A model generated the notes under the pieces. That model searched no databases. It worked only from the letters and a program-made list of their open reading frames with translations, and was not told where the DNA came from. This document shows, piece after piece, positions 25,771 to 35,226 of a stretch of DNA of 64,000 nt (positions within the stretch are counted from its first letter, which is position 1; every line of letters starts with the position of its first letter). The stretch is from a virus: positions 23,388 through 87,387 of IMG/VR virus record IMGVR_UViG_3300043409_002272. The stretch is one strand, 5' to 3'. Position numbers and translations under genes: made by a program.

Positions 25771-27396
25771 CTAAATTTGAACAACAGTTTTAACTAAAAG
25801 AGAGTCACTTTTTTTGTCTCGTTCACCTTGAATCAAGACTGTATTACCCTCTTTTAACAAAGAAGCAAAATCTTTGTACGAGTTTGGAAAACAGATAACA
25901 TCATCTATTTTTCCAGTAGCATCAGATATTGATAAAAATGCCATTCTAGATCCCGGTGTTTTTCCAGCTTTTGTAAGTACTTCTTTAGACCTTCTTACTT
26001 CAACACCAAAAACCATATAACCATTCTTTCCATCTAAGTATTCTTTGCATGTAGTGTTAGAACTACTTGTATCGCAGGAATCTGTAGCATTATATGTTAA
26101 AGAAATCCCTAAAGAGTCCTTTTCAATCCAACAAACCCAACTTGGAATATCTATTAATGGAGAAGGGGGATTTTTAATCATAGAGGCAATGCTTTTTAAA
26201 ACCTCAACTCTTTTGACTGAGGAACAACAACCACCTTCTTTTTTTGTGTTTGCTGAGTTTAAAATCATATCTGATATGTTAGTGATTTCAGCATTGGCTT
26301 TTATCCATTCTCTTTCTTTATCTGTTAATTCACACCAAGCATTAAATTCTGCAAGAAGAACCTTCCTTTTGCTTCCAAATTTTCTTAGTCCATTAACAGC
26401 AATTAATTTTTCAATACTTGATTTTGGCATTTCATCAGAACATTTAACAACAAATTCTTCCCAAGAATCTATGCTTTTGCCATAATTATTTATAGCAAGC
26501 TTAATTTTTTCAAATTGAGATTGGCCAATTCCTTTTACATCAGTAATACCAAACCAAATTGATATTCCATCAGTATAGAAATTGCTATTTAGCATCATTA
26601 AATCTGGAGGCTCAACAATTATGTTAAATTTTTTTGCATCTTCAATTAGATCTGATATTTCAAGTTGGCTATCTGCCTTGTCTTTAGCAAAATAAAGCCA
26701 GCTAGTAAAAAATTGAACTGGAAAGTGACTCTTTAAATAAGCAGTATCATATCCAATTAAACCATAACAACAACTGTGACTGCGATTAAAGGAATATTTT
26801 TGACTCTGTTCAATCCATCCAAATATTTCTTCAGCTTGATCTTCTGAGACTACTTCTATCTTTTTAGCACCCTCAATAAACATCTTCTTACATTTTGCCA
26901 TTTCACTAGATGATTTCTTTCCCATTGCTTTACGAAGCATATCTGCCTCTTGCAAAGTGAATCCAGCGATAACCCTAGAAAGTTCCATTGCCTGTTCTTG
27001 AAAAACAAGCGATCCGTATGTTGATTTAAGTGCTTCATCAACAATAGGATGATACGATGAAATCTGTTCCTCGCCATTTACAATACGACAATAATGTGCG
27101 GTCATACTAACGCCCTTATCGTCAACAGAACGCAAAGCTCCTGGCCTTATCAGTGCTCCAAGAGCAGTTAAATGTTCAACAGTCTTTGGTCTTAATTTCT
27201 TAGACCACTGTTTTCCAAGATCTGACTCTAATTGAAAAATTCCTTTTGTATCGCCTCTAGAAAATATATCCCAAGCAATATCGCAAGAAGGTAGATTGGT
27301 TGGGTCTACTTCCATTAGAGGCAAAGAATTTTTGGTTAAAGGATCTCCAATTATTGGAAAACTACAACCGCATGAAAACTTGTATGTTTTTGTCAT
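25771..27396 (-). CDS. dnaE: DNA polymerase III alpha subunit, C-terminal half (split DnaE)
   Basis: The 541-residue protein starts at ATG 27396. From residue 40 it continues cellular DnaE exactly where the 28303-30219 product stops: TKGIFQLESDLGKQW, a LGALIRPGALRS finger segment, FQEQAMELSRVIAGFT, LRKAMGKKS, FNRSHSCCYG, then a helix-hairpin-helix-like region and a C-terminal OB fold (MAFLSISDATGKIDDVICFP). It supplies fingers, clamp-binding and OB domains but none of the three catalytic aspartates. The first 35 residues (FSCGCSFPI) are not DnaE-like and may help assembly. It must pair with the N-terminal half to work. Confidence 0.88.
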   Translation of the reverse strand: MTKTYKFSCGCSFPIIGDPLTKNSLPLMEVDPTNLPSCDIAWDIFSRGDTKGIFQLESDLGKQWSKKLRPKTVEHLTALGALIRPGALRSVDDKGVSMTAHYCRIVNGEEQISSYHPIVDEALKSTYGSLVFQEQAMELSRVIAGFTLQEADMLRKAMGKKSSSEMAKCKKMFIEGAKKIEVVSEDQAEEIFGWIEQSQKYSFNRSHSCCYGLIGYDTAYLKSHFPVQFFTSWLYFAKDKADSQLEISDLIEDAKKFNIIVEPPDLMMLNSNFYTDGISIWFGITDVKGIGQSQFEKIKLAINNYGKSIDSWEEFVVKCSDEMPKSSIEKLIAVNGLRKFGSKRKVLLAEFNAWCELTDKEREWIKANAEITNISDMILNSANTKKEGGCCSSVKRVEVLKSIASMIKNPPSPLIDIPSWVCWIEKDSLGISLTYNATDSCDTSSSNTTCKEYLDGKNGYMVFGVEVRRSKEVLTKAGKTPGSRMAFLSISDATGKIDDVICFPNSYKDFASLLKEGNTVLIQGERDKKSDSLLVKTVVQI

Positions 27397-27400
27397 ATTA

Positions 27401-28039
27401 TTATTTCTTAAATGAGTCTTTAAATTTAACTTTTGGGTATATTGATCTATGTAGTTTTAAGAAGTATGTGATTAAGTCTGCTGTTTGCTCAACATCAACT
27501 AGTGCATCATGAGCATTGGCCTTTGACATTCCAAAATGATCTCTAATGGTATCCATTTTCATATTAGGCATATCATCTGAATTTTCAAACCAAAGCAGCA
27601 TCATTTCATCTAGATCAAACATGCTTCTTTTATTAAAGAAAGATTGTGTAGCATTTGGCTGAACATATCCTAATTCAATACAGACTCTTTGAAAAATCGG
27701 CATATCAAAAAATCTAATGTTTTTTCCTGCTGGAACAGGGGCTAATATATTACTTTTACCAACTGCAAAAGTAGATATAAAATCAATAAACCTACTCCAA
27801 ACAACATCAAGATTAGGTGCAAGCTGAAGTTCTTCTCTTGTCTTTTTGTTTACTGCTAGTGCTGCTTCTTGTAAGTTATTAAAGTCTCTAGGTTTTACAA
27901 GACTATTAAATACCGCACCTTCTATTGGTTGAAGAGTTTTCCTATTTATTGCCTTTGCAGCAATTTGAATAACTTCACAAGTATTTGTATCTAAAGATCC
28001 TGTTTCAAAATCAAAAACAATAATCGTATTACTCTTCAT
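27401..28039 (-). CDS. DnaQ-like 3'-5' exonuclease (proofreading subunit)
   Basis: The 212-residue protein starts at ATG 28039 with an AGGAG site, overlapping the preceding small gene by 11 bases. DEDDh motifs: ExoI FDFETG (D10, E12), an ExoII-like segment NIRFFDMPIF, and ExoIII HDALVD (H177, D182). Its place between the two halves of DnaE strongly suggests it is the epsilon-like proofreader of this polymerase. Confidence 0.85.
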   Translation of the reverse strand: MKSNTIIVFDFETGSLDTNTCEVIQIAAKAINRKTLQPIEGAVFNSLVKPRDFNNLQEAALAVNKKTREELQLAPNLDVVWSRFIDFISTFAVGKSNILAPVPAGKNIRFFDMPIFQRVCIELGYVQPNATQSFFNKRSMFDLDEMMLLWFENSDDMPNMKMDTIRDHFGMSKANAHDALVDVEQTADLITYFLKLHRSIYPKVKFKDSFKK

Positions 28040-28310
28040 CGTCTTCTTCTCCTTTAATAGTTAGTTCTATTGATCCATCATCATTTTGCTGTATTTTAAG
28101 TTCAACTTCCGCATCTTCTGCTGAATCTAAAAAATCCTTATCTATAAATAATATTCCTCCATTTTGAATTGTTATCGCTTTTAATAGTTTATTAGCCTGT
28201 TTAACAAGGTCTTTCTTTAAAGAAGAACAATCAGATAAAGCATCCAACAAGGCTGTTTGCTGAACTACTAATTTGCTTATTATAGATATTTCAAGAGAGT
28301 TGTCATTCAT
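28029..28310 (-). CDS. Small acidic hypothetical protein in the polymerase operon
   Basis: The 93-residue protein starts at ATG 28310 with AAAGGGGA, overlapping the end of the N-terminal dnaE gene by eight bases. The N-terminal half is helical. The C-terminus is beta-like and acidic (KIQQNDDGSIELTIKGEEDDEE). No family recognised. Position between split polymerase genes suggests a small accessory role. Confidence 0.6.
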   Translation of the reverse strand: MNDNSLEISIISKLVVQQTALLDALSDCSSLKKDLVKQANKLLKAITIQNGGILFIDKDFLDSAEDAEVELKIQQNDDGSIELTIKGEEDDEE

Positions 28311-30219
28311 TTGGTTTCCCCTTTAAAATATTTATACAACCCATTATCTTATCTAAAACTGCAACTCCAAGTATGTCAAACTTAACCATACCAATTGATT
28401 CTAAATCTGACATTTCCAGACCAGCTATCATTTGTTTTGTTTTTTTATCAAATGTCATTGGGCATACTTCTGATAATGGAATATTGCTAATAACTATACC
28501 AGCAGCATGTTTACCTTGACTCCTTTTTGTTCCTTCTAATCTTATTGCTTGTGCAAATTCCTTTGCTAATCTTCCAGAGTAAGTTCCATCCTTTTCAATC
28601 TTGCAATACTCAGATAATCTATCAGGAATATTCTCTAATGCCCACCTTATTATTGAAGAATCTCCATCTTCATCTTTCATATCTTGTAGCTGTTCAGATA
28701 TCTCTGATTCATCTGGAATATATTTTGTTACATTGTTGCTTTCCTCAAAAGAAAAGCCGTGAACTCTAAGAACATCTTTGAGTGATCCACGACCCTGCAT
28801 ACGACTAAATGTTATCATTTGACAAACATTGCTACTTCCATACTTTTGCTTTATATATTCTATTACCTTATCACGCTTTGTAATTGGAAAGTCACAGTCA
28901 ATATCTGGCAAACTTATACGACCAGCAGAGTTTCTTCCTGCATTATAAAATCTTTCAAATATAAGAGAATGTTTAATTGGATCTACTTCTGTTATTCCTA
29001 AAAGGTAGGATATCATGCATCCAGCACCAGAACCCCTACCTCTACCCATAATCCACCCCTTAGACTTTGCCCAATTGCAATAGTCCTGCACAATTAAAAA
29101 GTATCCAGCTAAACCCGAAGTATCTATAACTTCAAGCTCATGCTTTATTCTCTCTGTATATTCCTTGTATTCATCTGTTTTTGGCTTTATTTCAGAAAAA
29201 CGCCTATTCCACCCATCTCTGCATAACTTCCTCAAATAAAGGATCTGAGAAAGCCCATCTGGACAAGCAAAGTTTGGTATGGCTGGTTGTTTTATAAGTG
29301 AATAACTTTCACATAAACTATCAATTAAACAGCAATTACTTATTTCATCTTCTTCATGAAAGCTAGATATCTCTTCAATTGTTGGAAGATAGTATCTATT
29401 TGATTTAAAGAATACGGAAAGTCCAAATTCTTCGTTATTTTCTAATTTGCTATTTACATTTTTTAAAGTTGTTTCCATTGAAGAACACAACAAAACCCTT
29501 TGATCAGGAGCATCTTCTGGCATAACATAATGAACATCTGGAGTTGCTATTTTTTTAATTCCAGTTTTAGCACAAAGTTCTCTCAAGCATTCCGCAATAA
29601 CTTTTGATGCAACTAAATTAGAACTATCAAACAATTGTATTTCTACAAAAAAATTGTCTGCCCCAAATATGTCTGTATACTCCGAACAAATGTTTCCAGC
29701 TTCATTCAACCAATTAGGCTTAAGCATTTCTTTTATTTCATCATAATCGGTTCTTTTGTATGCTTCTTTATAATCCTCAAATAAGCAGTTTGCCAAATCG
29801 GTTCCTGGGTGACCAGAGAAAGCAATTAGATCACCGCAAACTCCTTTAAAGTCATTTAAGTTTAATCTTGGTTTATAATAAAAATAATCTAAAGAATTGG
29901 CTAAAGAAGATAGATTAATTAAGTTTTTCCATCCATTTAAATTCTTAGCAATAACGCATAGATGAGTCAAACTTGAGTTTTCTTTATTTTGTTCTATTGC
30001 TGGTTTTTTACAAATATAAAATTCACAACCAATAATTGGCTTTATACCTTGTGAAATACAAGCTTTAGAAAAAGAAATAGCACCAGATATAGTTCCATGA
30101 TCAGTTATAGCACATGAAGTATATCCAAGCTCTTTGCATCTTTTTGCTAAAAGATCTGGCTTACTTAATCCATCCAACAAACTATAATGTGTATGACAAT
30201 GCAATGGTATCCAATTCAT
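28303..30219 (-). CDS. dnaE: DNA polymerase III alpha subunit, N-terminal half (PHP + palm)
   Basis: A 638-residue protein. ATG 30219 has an AAGGA site; a TTG two codons earlier is too close to it. The PHP domain is at the N-terminus: HCHTHYSLLDG (H7, H9, H11), ITDHGT, PIIGCEFYI, PDVHYV. The palm has PDIDCDF with D441 and D443, and VKFDILG with D615, so all three catalytic aspartates are here. It ends 20 residues after VKFDILG. There are no intein splice motifs at the break, so the halves probably associate non-covalently. PHP ligands look largely intact. Confidence 0.9.
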   Translation of the reverse strand: MNWIPLHCHTHYSLLDGLSKPDLLAKRCKELGYTSCAITDHGTISGAISFSKACISQGIKPIIGCEFYICKKPAIEQNKENSSLTHLCVIAKNLNGWKNLINLSSLANSLDYFYYKPRLNLNDFKGVCGDLIAFSGHPGTDLANCLFEDYKEAYKRTDYDEIKEMLKPNWLNEAGNICSEYTDIFGADNFFVEIQLFDSSNLVASKVIAECLRELCAKTGIKKIATPDVHYVMPEDAPDQRVLLCSSMETTLKNVNSKLENNEEFGLSVFFKSNRYYLPTIEEISSFHEEDEISNCCLIDSLCESYSLIKQPAIPNFACPDGLSQILYLRKLCRDGWNRRFSEIKPKTDEYKEYTERIKHELEVIDTSGLAGYFLIVQDYCNWAKSKGWIMGRGRGSGAGCMISYLLGITEVDPIKHSLIFERFYNAGRNSAGRISLPDIDCDFPITKRDKVIEYIKQKYGSSNVCQMITFSRMQGRGSLKDVLRVHGFSFEESNNVTKYIPDESEISEQLQDMKDEDGDSSIIRWALENIPDRLSEYCKIEKDGTYSGRLAKEFAQAIRLEGTKRSQGKHAAGIVISNIPLSEVCPMTFDKKTKQMIAGLEMSDLESIGMVKFDILGVAVLDKIMGCINILKGKPNE

Positions 30220-30247
30220 GTTCAATCCTTAAATTTTTTTCAATTAA

Positions 30248-31012
30248 TTAATTTCTTAAGTAGTTCCTAATTACATGCACTGACCAATCTTCCCAGTTTA
30301 TATCTGATATTACTGTTGTTTTTGTGTGTCTAAATTCGCCATTTGCAAGAGCTTTATCAATTGGATTAAGCGAAGTTCCATCTTTTAAATGAACATGAAA
30401 AACAACACCAAAATGAACAGCATTAACTGTAGACGAATCGTCATTTATAACACCAACCAATCTTACAGAATGAGGGTCTGAAAACTGAACTTCTTCTTCT
30501 ATTTCTCTTTTGCAAGCATTGCCTATTGTTTCAATGTTGTTCCCATCGCAAGGATTAACATGACCACCAACGCCAACAGACCATAGATCATGAAGCCTAT
30601 TTTCAGAACCATGCTTTGATCTTTGATACATAAACAATTGATCATTTTTTGTAAAAATACAATAAGGAATTACTTGTTTATAATTCTGGTCATTTTCTGC
30701 AATATCTCTGTCTATATAAAATAAATTTTCTGGAGCAAGGATCTTATTTTTAATGCTAGAAGCTTTTTCTCCAGTTAGCATTCCTTGAAACGATAAGTCT
30801 TCAGTTAACAATTCTTTTCTAAAGACCAAAACTTTCTCACCATTGTACTTTGGAAGATACTCTGGTTCTTTTGAAACAATTAATTCCCCTTCCTCATTAT
30901 AATTTGGGTAATCTTGGTCTGTAGGAGAATTTTCTGGACTAAATGTTGTAGAAGTCGTTGTCTGTTTTGATTTTTCAAAAATAGCTTCTATCCACTTTTT
31001 ACTTTTTGACAT
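30248..31012 (-). CDS. Nudix hydrolase family protein
   Basis: A 254-residue protein. Two adjacent ATGs (31015, 31012) follow GGGAGAAT; the second has better spacing. The Nudix-box region GGHVNPCDGNNIETIGNACKREIEEEV carries the G, REIEEEV and metal-binding glutamates, though with a slightly long first loop. The preceding VIPYCIFTKNDQLFMYQRSK matches Nudix strand A. The N-terminal 100 residues are extra. It may hydrolyse nucleotide or nucleotide-sugar diphosphates; the substrate is unknown. It overlaps the upstream nuclease gene by 14 bases. Confidence 0.82.
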   Translation of the reverse strand: MSKSKKWIEAIFEKSKQTTTSTTFSPENSPTDQDYPNYNEEGELIVSKEPEYLPKYNGEKVLVFRKELLTEDLSFQGMLTGEKASSIKNKILAPENLFYIDRDIAENDQNYKQVIPYCIFTKNDQLFMYQRSKHGSENRLHDLWSVGVGGHVNPCDGNNIETIGNACKREIEEEVQFSDPHSVRLVGVINDDSSTVNAVHFGVVFHVHLKDGTSLNPIDKALANGEFRHTKTTVISDINWEDWSVHVIRNYLRN

Positions 31013-32030
31013 CATTATTCTCCCTGTTAGATTGACCACCACCATCGCCATAAGAAACAACTGTTTTTTTATTGGCATATTTAGTATACGCAACATTCAT
31101 GCCCAATTGTATAAGTTCTTTATTCATAAAGTCACAGACAGAAATATCTGTATCTTCATATTTTTCTTTATGAAACCTACAAAGCTTCTCACATTTCCAT
31201 CTATCTTTACCATAATCTATAATTCTCGATGGAAAATGACAAGACTTTATTTTTTCAAATTCATACCTAATCATTTCAATTGTTGTTTTTATATCTTCTT
31301 TATGAAAACACAATGTAAAAGGACCACCAGCTTTATTGAAAAAAATAGTAATAATTATATTTTCTTCATCTGGATAAAGTTTGTTTAATGCGTAATGATA
31401 AAGTCTTAATTGAAAGTCTTTATAAAAGTCATCATAGTTTTTTTCCTTTCCAGTTGCCCAGTTTTTTCTTTCTCCTGTTTTCCAGTCTATGTACTCTATT
31501 GTTTTTTTGTCTACTCTAGTTATTAAGTCCATTGTTCCTTTAATTCTAAGATTTCCAGACATAACAGTACCATCATCTAAATAGTATTCGTATTTAGCCC
31601 AAGGTTCTTCAATCTCTATATCAAAATACTGCTCTGGTTGCTCAATCTTTCTAGATAAAGGTGAAAACATGCCATTGTTAAACAATAGGGTATCCCAAGT
31701 CCATTTAGAGCATTCCTTTAGATCCTTATCATCCCACTCATGAATGCTTTTGTTTTTATAATGATTAAAAGCAGACAGTATGGCACTTTCTGGAGAAATA
31801 TCTATTGTGGAAAAAGTTTCTTTTAATTCACTATCTGTAAATGTAGATGTTTCGTTTTGTAGGCAAAGCTTTTTATTTGCCAACAATTCTAATGCTTTAT
31901 GAACAACATTTCCCTTTTCCGCTTTTTTATTGGAATCATCTTGAAAGCCTAAGTTGTAAGTTAGCCAGTACTTATGTTGACACCATGCGTAAGAACTTAC
32001 AGAACTAGACCTTAGATAAGTTATGATCAT
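30999..32030 (-). CDS. RecB/Cas4-like PD-(D/E)XK nuclease
   Basis: The 343-residue protein starts at ATG 32030, overlapping the kinase gene by 26 bases. Motifs: SSSVSSYAWCQHKYWL (start of the family, C17), GNVVHKALE (motif with His), GTMDLI...IEYIDWKTGE (catalytic D and D-x-K) and FQLRLYHYAL (QhxxY). A C-terminal cluster WKCEKLCRF...SVCDF together with C17 could bind an Fe-S cluster as in AddB/Cas4. A likely role is processing DNA ends for recombination with the phage RecA. Confidence 0.82.
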   Translation of the reverse strand: MIITYLRSSSVSSYAWCQHKYWLTYNLGFQDDSNKKAEKGNVVHKALELLANKKLCLQNETSTFTDSELKETFSTIDISPESAILSAFNHYKNKSIHEWDDKDLKECSKWTWDTLLFNNGMFSPLSRKIEQPEQYFDIEIEEPWAKYEYYLDDGTVMSGNLRIKGTMDLITRVDKKTIEYIDWKTGERKNWATGKEKNYDDFYKDFQLRLYHYALNKLYPDEENIIITIFFNKAGGPFTLCFHKEDIKTTIEMIRYEFEKIKSCHFPSRIIDYGKDRWKCEKLCRFHKEKYEDTDISVCDFMNKELIQLGMNVAYTKYANKKTVVSYGDGGGQSNRENNDVKK

Positions 32031-32658
32031 TTTTAATCCAGTTTATTTGTTTTAGTTTTCTGATAAGTTCAAATTGCTGTTCTTCTTTAGACATATTTTC
32101 ATTATTTAAAATAATGTCAAATTTGCTTGCACATTTATCTATTTCGTTTTCACTTATGTGGCTATCATTATCTGTGCTTCTTGTTAGTCTAATAACTATG
32201 CCACCAGCATCTTTAATGCTATCAATTTCATTTTCAAACCTTGCATCAGTAATAAAATTTAATGGGCAGTTTTCTTTGCTTATCATATTAAAACAAGCGT
32301 TAATATGTATTGATTTATTCATTTTTCTGGCTATTCCAGTTCCAAACTCTTGTAGAAATTCTCTAGCTGTCATTTGTCCTATTGGTGGATTTAAACGACT
32401 AGATTTTATTTCACTATAATGAGGCAAGTCTTCCCATAAATAACTTGTAAGTGAGTTTTTGTCTTCTAAAGATCCAAAGACCTGTTTGTGCTTTAATCCA
32501 AAAAAGTTAGTTGCTAATGATTTCATTGTTTGAGCAAAAGAAAATATGCATGAATTACAACCAAAAAGATCAACGGAATTAAATGAAAGAAATCCAGCCA
32601 AGGTGTCCTTACCAGAACCTTTTCTTCCAGAAAAACCTATTAATCTTTGAATTGTCAT
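32005..32658 (-). CDS. Deoxynucleoside monophosphate kinase
   Basis: The 217-residue protein starts at ATG 32658, sharing one base with the primase stop. Walker A is GFSGRKGSGKDT (residues 8-19). TAREFLQEFGTGIAR and FITDARFENEIDSIKDAGGIVIRL are hallmark segments of the T4 gene 1-like dNMP kinase family. It converts dNMPs to dNDPs, working with ThyX and the ribonucleotide reductase encoded here. Confidence 0.88.
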   Translation of the reverse strand: MTIQRLIGFSGRKGSGKDTLAGFLSFNSVDLFGCNSCIFSFAQTMKSLATNFFGLKHKQVFGSLEDKNSLTSYLWEDLPHYSEIKSSRLNPPIGQMTAREFLQEFGTGIARKMNKSIHINACFNMISKENCPLNFITDARFENEIDSIKDAGGIVIRLTRSTDNDSHISENEIDKCASKFDIILNNENMSKEEQQFELIRKLKQINWIKNDHNLSKV

Positions 32659-33785
32659 TAATACAAGTTCTTTTCAATCAAGGGTTTAATTATCATATTT
32701 ATTTGCTCACTGCTAAGATCGCCTGGGTCTTTAATCCCATTTGGCAAAGATGGAATTATTATTTTAAACATTCTGGAAAGAGATGAATTTAATTTATTAG
32801 AAGCATTATTGCCAGCTTTATCTGAGTCAAAAAGCAATATTAATGTAGTAGCACCAGAGGATTCAAGTAAAACTTGTTGTGTGTCTGTAAGCGAAGATCC
32901 AAAAACAGCAACAACATTATGTATTCCATTCTCAACAAATTTCCACACATCTGCTGGACCTTCGACCAATATAACTATTCCAGTTTTTTTAATCTCATCT
33001 TTAGCATTGCCAAAATTATAAAGGTAGTTCTTTTTTGAGAATCCTTTATTGTGAATCCATTTGCTAATAATATTTTGTGGATCACAGCTTTCATTTTCAT
33101 GATAGTTATTGCATTTGCTGCACTTATCAAGTATTGTTCTTCCAGTAAAACCTACAATTGTTTTATTGTCTGAATCATATACTGGAACTACTGCCCTTTT
33201 TCTAAAAAACCTATTGTCTGATTTTGATTCCCCAATGTCATACATATCTAATATATGTGCAGAATAGCCTCTAGATACAAAGTATTTTGATGGTATATCA
33301 AGTCTTTCTCTTACAACTTTTTTAGTGTATAAGAATTCTTTCCCTTTTTTAGAAGGAGTAAATAAATGTGCGTGTTTATCAAAAGCATGAGAACTAACAG
33401 CATCTTTTATATCAGAAAGATCCAATTTTAATAACCCACAAAGAGAAGCAATTGTATCTGAAAAACTAACTGTTTTATCTCCAATTTTTGACCAACCATA
33501 TTTTTTATTACTCATTACTCCACGGAAAAAACCTATAGATGTATTTATAAATGTGTTTTCGCAATGATGTGTATAACAAACCCAATTACCAACTCTTGTG
33601 TGTCCAGACATAAAAAGATTTACTGCTGTTCTATTATCTCCACCATGAACTGGACAAGCACAAATTATTGAATCTGAAACTGTTTTATATTGAATATTAA
33701 AATAATCCATAAGAAATTCTATTCTTTCGCATATTACAGCATTTAAATATTCATTCTTATTTAGTTCAGTTGACTTCGATTTCAT
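32658..33785 (-). CDS. dnaG: DnaG-like DNA primase
   Basis: The 375-residue protein starts at ATG 33785 with an AAGGA site. The N-terminal zinc-binding domain has C44-x-C-P-x-H47 and, 23 residues on, C70-x4-C75. The TOPRIM core has VILVEGPADVWK and LILLFDSDKAG. An extra knuckle (CSKCNNYHENESC) is inserted in the middle. No C-terminal helicase-binding domain is evident. It makes RNA primers with the adjacent DnaB-like helicase. Confidence 0.9.
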   Translation of the reverse strand: MKSKSTELNKNEYLNAVICERIEFLMDYFNIQYKTVSDSIICACPVHGGDNRTAVNLFMSGHTRVGNWVCYTHHCENTFINTSIGFFRGVMSNKKYGWSKIGDKTVSFSDTIASLCGLLKLDLSDIKDAVSSHAFDKHAHLFTPSKKGKEFLYTKKVVRERLDIPSKYFVSRGYSAHILDMYDIGESKSDNRFFRKRAVVPVYDSDNKTIVGFTGRTILDKCSKCNNYHENESCDPQNIISKWIHNKGFSKKNYLYNFGNAKDEIKKTGIVILVEGPADVWKFVENGIHNVVAVFGSSLTDTQQVLLESSGATTLILLFDSDKAGNNASNKLNSSLSRMFKIIIPSLPNGIKDPGDLSSEQINMIIKPLIEKNLY

Positions 33786-35226
33786 CTGGTAATCCTTCCA
33801 CTACAAAACCACTGTTTTGCCTTGTAGACTGAGATTTAAAAATTTGACTTCTAGTTGGACCTTCTTCTATTTTTCCAAATTCATAATTGGCAATTATATT
33901 TATATAATCTCCCTGATCCATTCCTTTGCCATGTCTTGCAACAACAGGAACTAATTTCAAGTTATATCTAATCTTGTCTTGTGAAAATCCTTCATCTGCC
34001 ATTTCCTCTTCACTTTTTCTTTTGTAGATTGAAAAGTTTGAACAAAGCCAAAGTATTCTATCAGAACCAGATGCTACATCAGTATCTTCACGATTGATCC
34101 CATCCCTATTTAGCTGAGTAAACGCTAAACATGAAGCATTATATTGAACCATAAAGTTATGTAGGTTTGTCATTAAAAAGCCAAGAGCTTGATATTCTGC
34201 CATGTTTTTACCAATGCCAGAATCATCCATTAGCTTTATATAGTCATATATGATTAAACATGGGTTTGCTTTTCCAGAATCATCAAGACCAACATCTTTA
34301 ATTACCCATCTTCTAGCCATACTTATAACTTCATCAAAGCTTTTTCCTGCAATAGACTTGTATTGAAATGGCATATCTTTAATTTTTTCAATAGCCTTTT
34401 TAATACTATTTCTTTTTGAAACATCTTTTGAAAACAAACCGCTTTCAATTTCTTCTATTTTAACTCCAGACATACAAGCTAATATTCTATGCCAATGATC
34501 CTTCTCTGTCATTTCTGTATCAAGCATTAAGACTGGAATCTTGTTTGATGATACGCTAATGCCAACATTGTCAGCAAAAAAGCTTTTACCAGTTTTCATT
34601 CTAGCACCGATAAGATTCACTGTTCCTGGCCTAAATCCACCTCCAATAGCCATATCATATGCTTTGAATCCAGAAGAAATGCCCAATTGTGAAATTGGAT
34701 TTGACTCTAAATACTCAACATATTCTTCTATACCATCGCTCATTAGTTTTGGGTTAGGATCTTCAGAATTTGAAATCTTAAATGTTGCATCTAAAACACA
34801 TGATTCTGCAATAGAAATTATATGACTTATAGGCTCATCACCAGTAATATTTTCAAGTGTGTTTGCACCATTGATTAGATTTAAAGACAGGTTTTTTGCA
34901 ATGCTCAATTTCTTAAGTTTTGCTGCACTTTTTCTAGCATTAACTAACTCAACTGGAAAACTAGTTAGCGATCTTAAATACTTTGCTTGTTCTGATGTCT
35001 TAAAAAACTGTGACAGGTTTAAAGATTCGGCAGTAGAAATAACTGTTGGTATATCTACTCTTGAACTCTTATCAGTAATAATTTTTGAAAAACATTTAAA
35101 TATAGCAGCATTGTCATCACTAGAAAAACAGTTTTCATCGATAATATCTGCAACTTCAATAAAACAGTCATAGCCTTTCTGAAAAAGTCCAGCTAAGACT
35201 ACCCTTTCTGCACCAACATCTATCAT
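33766..35226 (-). CDS. dnaB: DnaB-like replicative helicase
   Basis: A 486-residue protein. ATG 35226 overlaps the upstream stop as ATGA and follows GGTGAGAAG; an upstream in-frame ATG at 35259 is less likely. An N-terminal helical domain (about 1-100), linker, then a RecA-fold ATPase: Walker A GARMKTGKS (207-215), VLMLDTEMTEKDHWHR, CLIIYDYIKLM (Walker B) and CLAFTQLNRDG. Probably a hexameric 5'-3' helicase. It overlaps the primase gene by 20 bases. Confidence 0.9.
   Translation of the reverse strand: MIDVGAERVVLAGLFQKGYDCFIEVADIIDENCFSSDDNAAIFKCFSKIITDKSSRVDIPTVISTAESLNLSQFFKTSEQAKYLRSLTSFPVELVNARKSAAKLKKLSIAKNLSLNLINGANTLENITGDEPISHIISIAESCVLDATFKISNSEDPNPKLMSDGIEEYVEYLESNPISQLGISSGFKAYDMAIGGGFRPGTVNLIGARMKTGKSFFADNVGISVSSNKIPVLMLDTEMTEKDHWHRILACMSGVKIEEIESGLFSKDVSKRNSIKKAIEKIKDMPFQYKSIAGKSFDEVISMARRWVIKDVGLDDSGKANPCLIIYDYIKLMDDSGIGKNMAEYQALGFLMTNLHNFMVQYNASCLAFTQLNRDGINREDTDVASGSDRILWLCSNFSIYKRKSEEEMADEGFSQDKIRYNLKLVPVVARHGKGMDQGDYINIIANYEFGKIEEGPTRSQIFKSQSTRQNSGFVVEGLPDEIEVN

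Noticed and set aside
28303-30219. Split intein joining the two DnaE halves, as in cyanobacteria
   Set aside because: No block A/B sequence after the N-terminal half and no block F/G (HN + Cys) before the C-terminal half. The N-half ends with ordinary DnaE sequence and a short tail.
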